This document shows positions 14,159 through 21,450 of a stretch of 27,080 bases of DNA, piece by piece. The stretch comes from Enterococcus diestrammenae. GTDB taxonomy: Bacteria > Bacillota > Bacilli > Lactobacillales > Enterococcaceae. Numbering within the stretch: position 1 is the first letter of the stretch; each line of letters opens with the position of its first letter. Made by a program: the position numbers and the translations under genes. The stretch is taken from NCBI RefSeq assembly GCF_009933255.1, contig NZ_MAEI01000038.1, forward strand, positions 1-27,080, read 5' to 3'. The notes below the pieces were generated by a model, which was not told where the DNA came from, did not search any database, and saw only the letters and a program-made list of their open reading frames with translations.

Positions 14159-14703
14159 ACTACATCCGTGTTTAAGAGAATTTTTATAGCACCCCCTTGG
14201 TTTCGAAATATTTATTTAGAAACTTTTTAGTTCACTTATAATGGATAAAGAGAGCCTATTTTAACTAGGTTTCCTGCTAAAAAACCGTCAGTGAAATCTG
14301 ACAGGTGGTTGCTTTAGGATTGAGCTCCTAGACCTTTTTAGATATAGAATTTGTGCAAGAAGAAAAAATTCTGCCAGTGAACTACTTCATGAAATTAAAT
14401 CTGTAGACAATGCTCCACTAGGAATTAAATTTTGAAACAAAATAAGCATCCTCTATATTTATCAACTAAAAAACAGGTTTCGTTACATCAAAGAAATCTG
14501 TAACAACTGACAAAATATCCCATTTTATCTAATAAAAACAACTAGTTTTTATTAACTAAATAAAGACAAATACCGCTTCAAATAGCTTTTTCACTACTTA
14601 AAACGGTATTATAAACGCGAATTTTATATTTAATATTTACTATTTTGGTTGATAATTGTAATCAGCATAGATACAATCTTTTTCTATATGCCCCACACCA
14701 TAA
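14159..14703. other. Gene-poor right end of the element
   Basis: About 540 bp without a supported gene. A possible promoter-like stretch (around 14225-14245) precedes short inverted repeats such as GTCAG-tgaaat-CTGAC (near 14289-14304). An open but startless frame runs from about 14313 to 14434 (for example ARRKNSASELLHEIKSVDN) and may be a gene remnant. An inverted repeat GTTACA/TGTAAC lies near 14482-14504. No function can be given. Confidence 0.4.
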
Positions 14704-14727
14704 TTTGGCTTAGTTTTTGGCTTAGTT
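14704..14727 (+). repeat. Right arm-type repeats (2 x 12 bp)
   Basis: Two tandem TTTGGCTTAGTT copies (14704-14715 and 14716-14727), identical to those at 6653-6676 in the integrase 3' end, lie about 100 bp before the right att core. Probable integrase arm-binding sites. Confidence 0.7.
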
Positions 14728-14828
14728 TCAAAAAATATCCTTTCATATCATTCAATATCAGACTAGTTAAAAAGACTGTTGTATCAACAAACCACTCTAA
14801 TATGATACCAAACAATACTCAGATTTTC

Positions 14829-14854
14829 ATTCTACAACAAATTAATGTAATCTC
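14829..14854 (+). repeat. Right attachment core (att repeat)
   Basis: Perfect 26-bp copy of 6554-6579; the sequences diverge immediately on both sides. It marks the right end of the element and the return to chromosomal DNA. Confidence 0.9.
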
Positions 14855-14865
14855 ATTACATTACC

Positions 14866-14908
14866 AACACCCAAGACCCTGCTTTGCAGCGGCTTGGGTG
14901 TTTTTTTG
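14866..14908 (+). terminator. Original rpsD terminator, displaced by the element
   Basis: A hairpin ACACCCAAG / CTTGGGTGT followed by TTTTTTT lies just outside the right att core, at the same distance that would follow the rpsD stop codon in an uninterrupted chromosome. It is inferred to be the native rpsD terminator. Confidence 0.75.
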
Positions 14909-15002
14909 TTTCAGCTACCTAGCAAACAAGGAAGGCCCCCTATTTTTCCGTGATATAATTAGCTTAAGAACAATTATCCCCTCACCACTGGAGGTGCTGA
15001 AC

Positions 15003-15332
15003 ATGATTTCCTTATTCACCGCTCTAACCTTTCTTTTGATTGCCGACATGACCCCTGAAAAACGCATTAATCGTTGGTATGGTTTTCGAAGTCCGAAAGC
15101 TAAGAAAAATCAAGCAAATTGGGATTTGGCCCAAAAAGAGATGATTGCTTTTGCCAAACGGTTAGTCTTGCCCAGTTTTTTAATTGGTTTACTTTTTGTG
15201 GCAATCGAAATCTTCTTGATTATCCAAGGTGCTGGAAATACGGTGATAACCCTCTTATTGTTAGAATGTATCGTACCCGCCATCCTTTATCTGATTTTGT
15301 ATTTTCATTGTGATCGGATGTTAGCGGATTAG
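15003..15332 (+). CDS. SdpI-family membrane protein (C-terminal SdpI domain only)
   Basis: 109 residues from the ATG at 15003, 5 nt after GGAGGTG; the open frame extends upstream into the element but without a start signal. The segment INRWYGFRSPKAKKNQANWDLAQ (about 19-41) is the hallmark of the SdpI/YfhL family, followed by two hydrophobic segments (about 53-73 and 78-99). SdpI of Bacillus subtilis gives immunity to the SdpC toxin and signals to a regulator. Here the DUF1648 part of a full-length SdpI is absent but present in neighbouring genes. The role is probably immunity or signalling. Confidence 0.8.
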   Translation: MISLFTALTFLLIADMTPEKRINRWYGFRSPKAKKNQANWDLAQKEMIAFAKRLVLPSFLIGLLFVAIEIFLIIQGAGNTVITLLLLECIVPAILYLILYFHCDRMLAD

Positions 15333-15349
15333 CTCGTGTTATAACCCTA

Positions 15350-15385
15350 AACAAGCGTGTCTCCCTGATGGAAAACACGCTTGTT
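15350..15385. terminator. Bidirectional terminator
   Basis: AACAAGCGTGT (15350-15360) pairs perfectly with ACACGCTTGTT (15375-15385), with T-rich sequence on one side. It lies between the convergent SdpI-like and DUF1648 genes. Confidence 0.8.
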
Positions 15386-15412
15386 TTATTGGTTATTTAT
15401 TTCGAGGCATCC

Positions 15413-15718
15413 TTAATAAGTCACACAAATAAAAACAAATAGCCCACTATTTACCACGATACTCAAGAGACTGTACCCAAGATAAGCAAAATTTTGATTT
15501 GCCAGTCCCTTTCCTCCTAAAATCCCTGCCACTACGGGAATAACTAAAACCGCTAAGTATTTTGGCGCGTAGTAGTTCACCTGGTCATCGATTCCCCACT
15601 GCATCGGTACTTGCTCCGGTAAAAAGAAAAGAAAAACAATGGCCACAATCAAACTTATTGCAAGGACTAGTGAAAAAGCTTTACGATAACTCATATTTAA
15701 AAAGAATAAATTCATCAT
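15413..15718 (-). CDS. DUF1648-domain membrane protein
   Basis: About 101 residues. GGAGGG precedes two adjacent ATG codons (15718 and 15715), either of which may be used. The DUF1648 signature is seen as LPEQVPMQWGIDDQVNYYAPKY after the first hydrophobic segment, followed by two or three more segments. DUF1648 normally forms the N-terminal half of SdpI-type proteins; here it is a separate small protein. The function is unknown; it may work with the 15003 gene product. Confidence 0.75.
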   Translation of the reverse strand: MMNLFFLNMSYRKAFSLVLAISLIVAIVFLFFLPEQVPMQWGIDDQVNYYAPKYLAVLVIPVVAGILGGKGLANQNFAYLGYSLLSIVVNSGLFVFICVTY

Positions 15719-15739
15719 TTCACCCTCCATTTCATAAAC

Positions 15740-16120
15740 TTAGCGCCACTGTACTAGCACTAGTAAATAATAAAAACATACCACCCAAAACAGCCCCCAG
15801 GTTAACAACACTAAGAGCTGAAGCAAGAAACTTTTCTCGCTGTATCGCCCGTATGCTTTTGCCGGCCAATCTCGCGGAAAAAGTAGCGAAAAACCAACGC
15901 CTAACGCCGGCAAGAAAAACAATCCCAGTTTATTGCCATAATTACCAATCCGATATTCTCCGAGAAACTGATTTTCTATCGGAGACAACTGGATGGGGAT
16001 GGTTTGTGGGAGTATACTAACAAGGTAAAGAATGAAAATCACCGCACCAAGGGTCAGCACTCCATTGGCAAGACGTAATTTTAAAAAGCAGCGATCCACC
16101 CGTTGAATAATCCACCCCAT
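15740..16120 (-). CDS. Small membrane protein, DUF1648-like
   Basis: 126 residues from the ATG at 16120, with AAAGGTG upstream; the 16141 start is less well placed. It has an N-terminal hydrophobic segment, then the motif ILPQTIPIQLSPIENQFLGEYRIGNYGNKLG, which follows the DUF1648 pattern, and two more membrane segments. It lies 21 bp upstream of the 15413 gene on the same strand, so the two form an operon. Function unknown. Confidence 0.7.
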   Translation of the reverse strand: MGWIIQRVDRCFLKLRLANGVLTLGAVIFILYLVSILPQTIPIQLSPIENQFLGEYRIGNYGNKLGLFFLPALGVGFSLLFPRDWPAKAYGRYSEKSFLLQLLVLLTWGLFWVVCFYYLLVLVQWR

Positions 16121-16247
16121 GAACAACACACCTTTCTGCATCTTTCATTATAGATAACTATGATAAGTTTACAAGCAAGGGATTCTTGCATTCCTATCAT
16201 ACCAAGGTTTCTAGCAATTATATTGAATCTATTGGAGGTCACATTTG

Positions 16248-16823
16248 ATGTTTGCCGAAGCTATTAAAGAACGCCGTAAAGCTCTAGGTCTGACCCAACA
16301 GGAGCTAGCAGACCGCCTTTTTGTTTCTCGCCAAACAGTTTCAAACTGGGAAAACGGCAAAAATTTCCCCGACATCCCCACCCTGATTGCCATCAGTGAC
16401 CAAGTGGGTTTGTCCTTGGACCAGCTGCTCAAAGGCGATGCTTCTTACATGGAAAAAATAGAGGAAGATTATCAGCTTATCGAAAACAAGCGAAAAGACC
16501 GACTGATTCAGCTGATTGTCGGTGCTACCCAACTAGCGCTCATCCTTTTAGCAGCAGCGAGTTTTTTCTTTCGCGAAATCATCAGTGAGCGACTCTTCGC
16601 CTTGGGTATTTTGATTTTATGCCTTCCCTTAGTGATTTCCAGCTACCTGATTTATTACGCTTCCTACAGCAAGAAGGAAAATACCTCGACAGCTCTTTTC
16701 ATTCCCAAGGCGTTTGGTCCCGGGGTCACCATCAACCCTAGCCACCCTCTTGGAAAATTAATCTGGGGTGCGATTGTGGTAGGAATCTTGGCCCTCTTAG
16801 TCTATACGCTGGTCAATCACTAA
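16248..16823 (+). CDS. XRE regulator with membrane domain
   Basis: 191 residues from the ATG at 16248, with GGAGG 8-9 nt upstream (the TTG one codon earlier is less likely). An N-terminal HTH_3 domain (RRKALGLTQQELADRLFVSRQTVSNWENG, about 9-37) is followed by a short linker and three to four hydrophobic segments. Membrane-bound XRE regulators next to DUF1648/SdpI genes are a frequent arrangement in Firmicutes; it probably controls the divergent DUF1648 operon in response to an envelope signal. Confidence 0.85.
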   Translation: MFAEAIKERRKALGLTQQELADRLFVSRQTVSNWENGKNFPDIPTLIAISDQVGLSLDQLLKGDASYMEKIEEDYQLIENKRKDRLIQLIVGATQLALILLAAASFFFREIISERLFALGILILCLPLVISSYLIYYASYSKKENTSTALFIPKAFGPGVTINPSHPLGKLIWGAIVVGILALLVYTLVNH

Positions 16824-16888
16824 TTACCGCAAGCAAAGAATTTGGTTTCACCGTCTTATTCTCGTAGACTAGGCTTGAGGTGATAAAA

Positions 16889-17083
16889 ATGCGCAATACT
16901 TGGCTTGCTGAACAACTAAAAGCCATCCAAGAACCCCAGTACCAACGTATTTTGCAAGCAGCAATTGACTATATTGAAGAACTTGAAGATGATAACGAAA
17001 GCTTACAAGTGTCTCTGGAAGGCTCGGTTTGGAGTCCCAATCGTTGGAACGACAAGGCTGACCAAAAAGAGCCAGAAAAATAA
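16889..17083 (+). CDS. Small hypothetical protein
   Basis: 64 residues from the ATG at 16889 following GAGGTG; the GTG at 16880 is inside the ribosome binding site. The sequence is acidic and helical (QAAIDYIEELEDDNESLQ), without membrane segments. No family is recognised. It is followed by a strong terminator. Confidence 0.65.
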   Translation: MRNTWLAEQLKAIQEPQYQRILQAAIDYIEELEDDNESLQVSLEGSVWSPNRWNDKADQKEPEK

Positions 17084-17110
17084 TTACAGCTTATCAGAGT
17101 TTTTGGACCG

Positions 17111-17153
17111 AAAAATGCACCCCGTCACTTTTTTTGGACGGTGGTGCATTTTT
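17111..17153. terminator. Bidirectional terminator
   Basis: AAAAATGCACC-CCGTC pairs with GACGG-T-GGTGCATTTTT (one bulged base), with A and T tracts on both sides. It separates the small hypothetical gene (plus) from the amt gene (minus). Confidence 0.85.
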
Positions 17154-17220
17154 CGTTTCCTGTTGATTTTTTATATCCACTTAGCAAATTCTGGGGAAGA
17201 TTCTAAGTTTGAACCCAGTT

Positions 17221-18927
17221 TTAGTTTGTTACATCATATCCTTGTAGCGCAGCATCGCCTTCCGCTGAGTTGGAAACCCGAATGACATTTTCAACCTGGT
17301 TGACGAAAATCTTGCCGTCTCCTGGTTTACCCGTGTACAAAGCTTCCTTGATGGCTCCAACCACTAGATCCACCGGAATGCGACTGACGGTGACTTCCAC
17401 CTTGACTTTCGGTAGAAGTTCCGCAGCAACTTCTGAACCACGATAGAGTTCGGTTTGTCCTTTTTGAACACCGTGCCCTAGAACTGGAGTGACGGTCATG
17501 CCTTCTACACCGATACCATAGAGTTTTTCCTGGACTTTCCGCAGGTTGACTTCATTGATAACCACAGCCACATTAGTGAGTTTACCAGAGTCTGCGGTTT
17601 CGTAATCCATTGCGACAGAGGTACTCGCCGGTGCGCTTGTGGCTGCATGCGTCGTCGTTTTGATCGTTTCACCCGTTGATAAAGCCAGTTCTACCACACT
17701 TTCCGGTTGAACGTTAAAGCCAGCATAGGCGCTTTGTAAGCCGTGTTCCACATTGTCCAAGCCAGCGATTTCCGTCTCAGGAGAAACCCGCAAGCCGATT
17801 GTTGCTTTGATGACAGAAAAGAGGACAAACGTCGTAGCCCCGACCCATAGCATCGTCACGCCGACACCAATGATTTGAATTACTAAAAAGGACACTCCGC
17901 CTCCATAGAACAATCCGCCATCTATCGCCAATAAACCTGTTGCTAAAGTCCCAAAGGCGCCGCAAACACCGTGAACAGCCACTGCCCCTACTGGATCATC
18001 CACGCGTAATTTCTGATCGATAAACTCAACGGCGAAAAGCATCAACGCTCCAGCTGCCAGACCAATCACAGCAGCCCCACCAGCGGACACCATATCACAG
18101 CCAGCCGTGACACCCACCAGCCCTGCCAACGTCCCATTCAAAGTCAGGGAGACATCTGGCTTTTTGTATTTCACCCAAGAGATAGCCAAAGCAGACAAGG
18201 TCCCGCAAGCTGCTGCTAAGTTGGTATTTACCAAGACGTTACTGGCCAAAATCATCGTGTCGTCACCAGTCATAGAAGTGGTAGAGCCGCCATTAAAGCC
18301 AAACCAGCAGAACCATAAAATGAAAACTCCCAAAGCTGCAAAAGTCAAGTTGTGACCAGGAATCGCCAAGCTTTTACCAGATTTACTATATTTGCCAATC
18401 CGAGGCCCGAGAATTGCTGCGCCGACGAAAGCTGCCACGCCCCCTACCATATGAACAGCTGTCGATCCGGCAAAATCATGGAACCCCATCTCTGCCAAGA
18501 AGCCACCGCCCCAGATCCAGTGACCCGATACTGGATAAATCAAGGCACTGATTACTGCACTGTAGACACAGTAGGCTTTAAATTCCGTCCGCTCCGCCAT
18601 CGCGCCAGAAACAATCGTCGCTGCCGTCGCACAAAACACCGTTTGGAAAAACATGTAAGCCGGTGTCGGCATCGCAAATTCAAAAGAGTCCATTGCAAAA
18701 ATGTGGATACCGCCAAAGATAGCGCTTTGGGTTCCAAACATAATACCAAAACCAATGATCCAATAGAGAACGGAACCGAAACAAAAATCCACCATGTTTT
18801 TCATGATGATGTTCCCAGCATTTTTCGCTCGGGTAAAACCAGCTTCTACCAAGGTGAAGCCTGCTTGCATGAAAAATACCAAAAATGCCGCAACCAACGT
18901 CCAAATCACATCCACCGAAGAAAACAT
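17221..18927 (-). CDS. amt: Ammonium transporter fused to a C-terminal PII domain
   Basis: 568 residues, against about 400-430 for a normal Amt, with GGGAGTGG before the ATG. Residues about 1-395 are an Amt channel with around 11 membrane segments: QAGFTLVEAGFTRAKNAGN, DFAGSTAVHMVGG and AVAVHGVCGAFG carry the two pore histidines. A linker (about 395-449) rich in Thr/Ser/Ala leads to a PII (GlnB/GlnK) domain from about 450: GVEGMTVTPV, GVQKGQTELYRGSE (T-loop), and TGKPGDGKIFV, the ATP-binding B-loop. The 2-oxoglutarate-contacting Gln (Q488) is present. The T-loop Tyr that is uridylylated in E. coli (Tyr51) is Val here (V500). The fusion presumably gates the channel directly in response to ATP/ADP and 2-oxoglutarate. 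Confidence 0.94.
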   Translation of the reverse strand: MFSSVDVIWTLVAAFLVFFMQAGFTLVEAGFTRAKNAGNIIMKNMVDFCFGSVLYWIIGFGIMFGTQSAIFGGIHIFAMDSFEFAMPTPAYMFFQTVFCATAATIVSGAMAERTEFKAYCVYSAVISALIYPVSGHWIWGGGFLAEMGFHDFAGSTAVHMVGGVAAFVGAAILGPRIGKYSKSGKSLAIPGHNLTFAALGVFILWFCWFGFNGGSTTSMTGDDTMILASNVLVNTNLAAACGTLSALAISWVKYKKPDVSLTLNGTLAGLVGVTAGCDMVSAGGAAVIGLAAGALMLFAVEFIDQKLRVDDPVGAVAVHGVCGAFGTLATGLLAIDGGLFYGGGVSFLVIQIIGVGVTMLWVGATTFVLFSVIKATIGLRVSPETEIAGLDNVEHGLQSAYAGFNVQPESVVELALSTGETIKTTTHAATSAPASTSVAMDYETADSGKLTNVAVVINEVNLRKVQEKLYGIGVEGMTVTPVLGHGVQKGQTELYRGSEVAAELLPKVKVEVTVSRIPVDLVVGAIKEALYTGKPGDGKIFVNQVENVIRVSNSAEGDAALQGYDVTN

Positions 18928-19225
18928 AAAACCACTCCCTTTTCCACTTTTTTGAATCGTCAGAAAATTCTTCCTAAATCAAAAATACCATGGCATTTTA
19001 AGCTCTTCAATAAAGATGTTAGTTTTTATTACGTATAAAATAGTTTTGTTCGGGAATTACGACTATTTTTACAATTTTCTATTCGAGATATGTAATAAAA
19101 CATGACATAGAAACAAAAAAACACCTCTCCACGATAGAGAAGTGTCGAATTAAAGAAATTATACAATCCCATTACACTTAGCAACACAGATCTCAACTCA
19201 GTCACAGCACCACCAAATTACCTAA
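18928..19225. other. Intergenic region with gpx terminator
   Basis: Upstream of amt (minus) there is AT-rich sequence without a clear consensus promoter. At 19121-19145 a hairpin (ACACCTCTC / GAGAAGTGT, one G-T pair) followed on the minus strand by TTTTTTTG is the likely terminator of the gpx gene. Confidence 0.6.
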
Positions 19226-19705
19226 TCACTGACCCAATAGTTTCGCAATCTCCGGTCCAATCTTGTCCGGTGTTGTTTGTGGGGCAAAGCGTTCAACTAC
19301 TTCCCCATCTGAATTGATTAAAAATTTAGTGAAGTTCCATTTAATCGCAGCACCCACCAAGCCACCTTTTTCCTTTTTCAAAAAGGTATATAAGGGGTCC
19401 TCGTTTTCACCATTCACTTCAATTTTGCCAAAAGTTTTGAAGGTGGTGTGATACCGCAACTGGCAAAATTCTTGGATTTCTTCATTGGTTCCTGGCGCTT
19501 GATTGCCAAACTGATTGCAGGGGAAATCAAGAATTTCGAAGCCTTGGTCCCGATAGTCCTGGTAAAGTTTTTCCAATCCTTCATATTGTGGTGTGAAGCC
19601 ACAACCTGTCGCCGTATTGACGATTAGCAAGACTTTCCCTTGATAATCCGCCAAAGAAACCGGCTGCCCTTGGACATCTTTTACTTGAAAATCATAGATA
19701 CTCAT
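19226..19705 (-). CDS. Glutathione peroxidase (thiol peroxidase)
   Basis: 159 residues from the ATG at 19705, with AAAGGAGG upstream; the long in-frame extension to 19855 crosses the terminator of the upstream gene. It is a cytosolic non-seleno Gpx reducing hydroperoxides. Key residues are Cys35 in NTATGCGFTPQYEGLE, the FPCNQFGNQ motif (61-69), and the W123-N124 pair in KWNFTKF. Such bacterial enzymes usually use thioredoxin or glutathione as reductant. Lies downstream of citrate synthase but behind a terminator, so is probably its own unit. Confidence 0.94.
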   Translation of the reverse strand: MSIYDFQVKDVQGQPVSLADYQGKVLLIVNTATGCGFTPQYEGLEKLYQDYRDQGFEILDFPCNQFGNQAPGTNEEIQEFCQLRYHTTFKTFGKIEVNGENEDPLYTFLKKEKGGLVGAAIKWNFTKFLINSDGEVVERFAPQTTPDKIGPEIAKLLGQ

Positions 19706-19803
19706 GGCAATTCCTCCTTTATGACGAAGCTTTACCCTTTGATTGTAACGAAGGCGAGCAGCAATCACAAAGAATCGCCCTCGCAGAAGTGACACGAAAA
19801 AAT

Positions 19804-19825
19804 CCCGCACAAGTTTTTGTACGGG
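19804..19825 (-). terminator. Terminator of citrate synthase
   Basis: On the minus strand CCCGTACAA-aaac-TTGTGCGGG is followed by ATTTTTTCG, about 50 bp past the gltA stop codon. Confidence 0.8.
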
Positions 19826-19876
19826 AGACTGATTGAAACGCTGAACAGACCACAAGTTTTACTCATCTATCCTCTT

Positions 19877-21283
19877 TCAAGAGGCTTCTCCTGACAAGTC
19901 AGCTTTTGCTTCTACAGCTTCGCGAGCGTCAATCGCAACATATTCTCGATCCTCGGAGACTTCCATATAAGCTGGACGGATGATTTTTTGGGTATTGATC
20001 AGTTCCTCGATACGATGAGCCGACCAACCGACGATCCGAGCGATAGCAAACATCGGTGTATAAAGTTCTCGAGGCAAGCCTAACATGGCATAGACAAAAC
20101 CGCTGAAAAAGTCGATATTGGCGCTGACCCCTTTAAACATCTTTCGCTTTTCACCGATAATTTTTGGTGCCAATTCTTCTACTAAGGAGTACAGTTCAAA
20201 TTCGGCTTGCTCTTCCGGTCCTTTTTCTTCAGCTAATTTGGAGACATAGGATTTAAAAATCGCTGCTCGAGGATCATTGTCGCTATAAACAGCGTGGCCC
20301 ATCCCATAAATCAACCCTTTGCCATCGAAGGCTTTTTTATCCAAAATGTCCTCTAAATATTGACGGACTTGAGCGGGATCAGTGGTATCAGCTACGTTGG
20401 CTTTCAAATCTTCCATCATGTGGGTCACTTTGATATTGGCCCCACCGTGTTTTGGCCCTTTCAAAGAACCCAATGCTGCACTGATTGTCGAATAAGTGTC
20501 CGTGCCACTGGAAGTCACCACTCGCGTCGTAAAGGTAGAATTATTCCCGCCACCGTGTTCCATATGCAATACGAGGGACATATCCAGCGTCTGCGCTTCT
20601 TGTTTCGTGTAGCTCTTGTCTGGGCGTAGCATCGTCAAAATCGCTTCCGCCGTACTTAAATTTGGATCTGGTCGATGAATGTACATGCTTTCGTCCATCT
20701 CATAGTGGTTGTAGGCATGATAGGCGTAGACGGCCAGCATCGGAAAGACGGCGATTAACATCAGACATTGTTCCAACACATTTTCTACGCTTACATCATC
20801 TCTTTTGTCATCGTAACATGCCAATGTCAGCAAGCTTCTTGAAAGATTATTCATAATATCAACAGAAGGCGCCTTCATAATCACATCCCGAACAAAATTG
20901 GTAGGTAGCGTGCGTTTGTCCGCCAATAGCTGGGAAAAATCTCGCAATTCTGCCGGTGTTGGCAGCTCCCCAAAAAGGAGTAAAAATGCAACTTCTTCAA
21001 ATCCGAAACGACCTTCCCCCACAAAGCCCTTCACCAGTTCATTGATATCAATCCCGCGGTAGCGCAGTTCTCCCGTTCCTGGGATTGGTTGGCCATCGAC
21101 GATTTTTTGCGGATAAATCGTGGAGATTGTTGTTAAACCTGCTAAAACACCCTTACCATTAGTATCTCGCAAGCCTCGCTTAACGTTATACTTTGTATAA
21201 TTATTCACATCTATCCAATCAACTTCTTCACATCGCGCAGCCAAACTTGGATAGTCTAGCAACTTTTTTTCCATTAAACTCAC
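19877..21283 (-). CDS. gltA: Citrate synthase
   Basis: 468 residues if it starts at GTG 21283 (8 nt after AAAAGGGG). Other starts in frame are GTG 21292, inside the ribosome binding site, and ATG 21274, too far from it. Condenses oxaloacetate and acetyl-CoA to citrate. Active-site segments are visible: LHMEHGGGNNSTFTTR with histidine, GPKHGGANIKV, LIYGMGHAVY and ANIDFFSGF with the catalytic aspartate. The length is that of the longer Firmicute type rather than the 370-residue type. It is transcribed divergently from acnA-icd, together forming the oxidative branch to 2-oxoglutarate. Confidence 0.95.
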   Translation of the reverse strand: MSLMEKKLLDYPSLAARCEEVDWIDVNNYTKYNVKRGLRDTNGKGVLAGLTTISTIYPQKIVDGQPIPGTGELRYRGIDINELVKGFVGEGRFGFEEVAFLLLFGELPTPAELRDFSQLLADKRTLPTNFVRDVIMKAPSVDIMNNLSRSLLTLACYDDKRDDVSVENVLEQCLMLIAVFPMLAVYAYHAYNHYEMDESMYIHRPDPNLSTAEAILTMLRPDKSYTKQEAQTLDMSLVLHMEHGGGNNSTFTTRVVTSSGTDTYSTISAALGSLKGPKHGGANIKVTHMMEDLKANVADTTDPAQVRQYLEDILDKKAFDGKGLIYGMGHAVYSDNDPRAAIFKSYVSKLAEEKGPEEQAEFELYSLVEELAPKIIGEKRKMFKGVSANIDFFSGFVYAMLGLPRELYTPMFAIARIVGWSAHRIEELINTQKIIRPAYMEVSEDREYVAIDAREAVEAKADLSGEAS

Positions 21284-21339
21284 GTAAAACACCCCTTTTA
21301 CCGAAAAAATATTCTGTATCGCGACAGATTGTATTACCG

Positions 21340-21421
21340 ATAATTATACCACCATTTTTTCTAAAAAGAAATAATATTTCGACTATTTACATTTATGCAC
21401 AGTCAACGTATAATTATACCA
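21340..21421. promoter_or_regulatory. Divergent gltA / acnA promoter region
   Basis: Rightward promoter for acnA: TTTACA (21386-21391), 17 bp, TATAAT (21409-21414). Leftward for gltA: -10 TATAAT (21343-21348, minus) with a weak TTTCTT 17 bp upstream. The 12-mer ATAATTATACCA occurs at 21340-21351 and 21410-21421, each overlapping a -10 box, and could be a common regulator site. Confidence 0.6.
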
Positions 21422-21450
21422 ACTGACATTTTTAAGGGAGAAAGGGGCTT

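Larger units (their letters stand above)
6554..14854. mobile_element. Integrative (probably mobilizable) element inserted at the 3' end of rpsD
   Basis: The element is bounded by perfect 26-bp direct repeats (6554-6579 and 14829-14854) and is about 8.3 kb. It contains an integrase gene next to the left end, a repressor, an excisionase-like HTH protein, an oriT-like structured region, a Rep_trans/MobT-type initiator-relaxase, a small accessory protein, and cargo made of bacteriocin genes and a regulator operon. No type IV secretion, coupling protein or phage structural genes are seen, so it is best called an IME that would need a helper ICE. The right half is visibly more AT-rich than the flanking chromosome. 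The order int-repressor / xis-like-rep follows small IMEs of Firmicutes; whether it is still mobile is not known. Confidence 0.85.

Noticed and set aside
14313..14434. Open frame (ARRKNSASELLHEIKS...) in the right end of the element
   Set aside because: It has no start codon or ribosome binding site and no recognised homologue, so it is mentioned only as a possible remnant.
6554..14854. Prophage interpretation
   Set aside because: Repressor, integrase and switch are phage-like, but there are no structural, packaging or lysis genes, and a Rep_trans/MobT-type protein is present.
14649..15002. Long upstream extension of the SdpI-like frame across the right att site
   Set aside because: It crosses the element boundary and the rpsD terminator; the ATG at 15003 with GGAGGTG is a far better start.
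18352..19038. 228-codon frame on the plus strand opposite amt
   Set aside because: It is antisense to a well-supported transporter gene and its translation shows no recognisable features.
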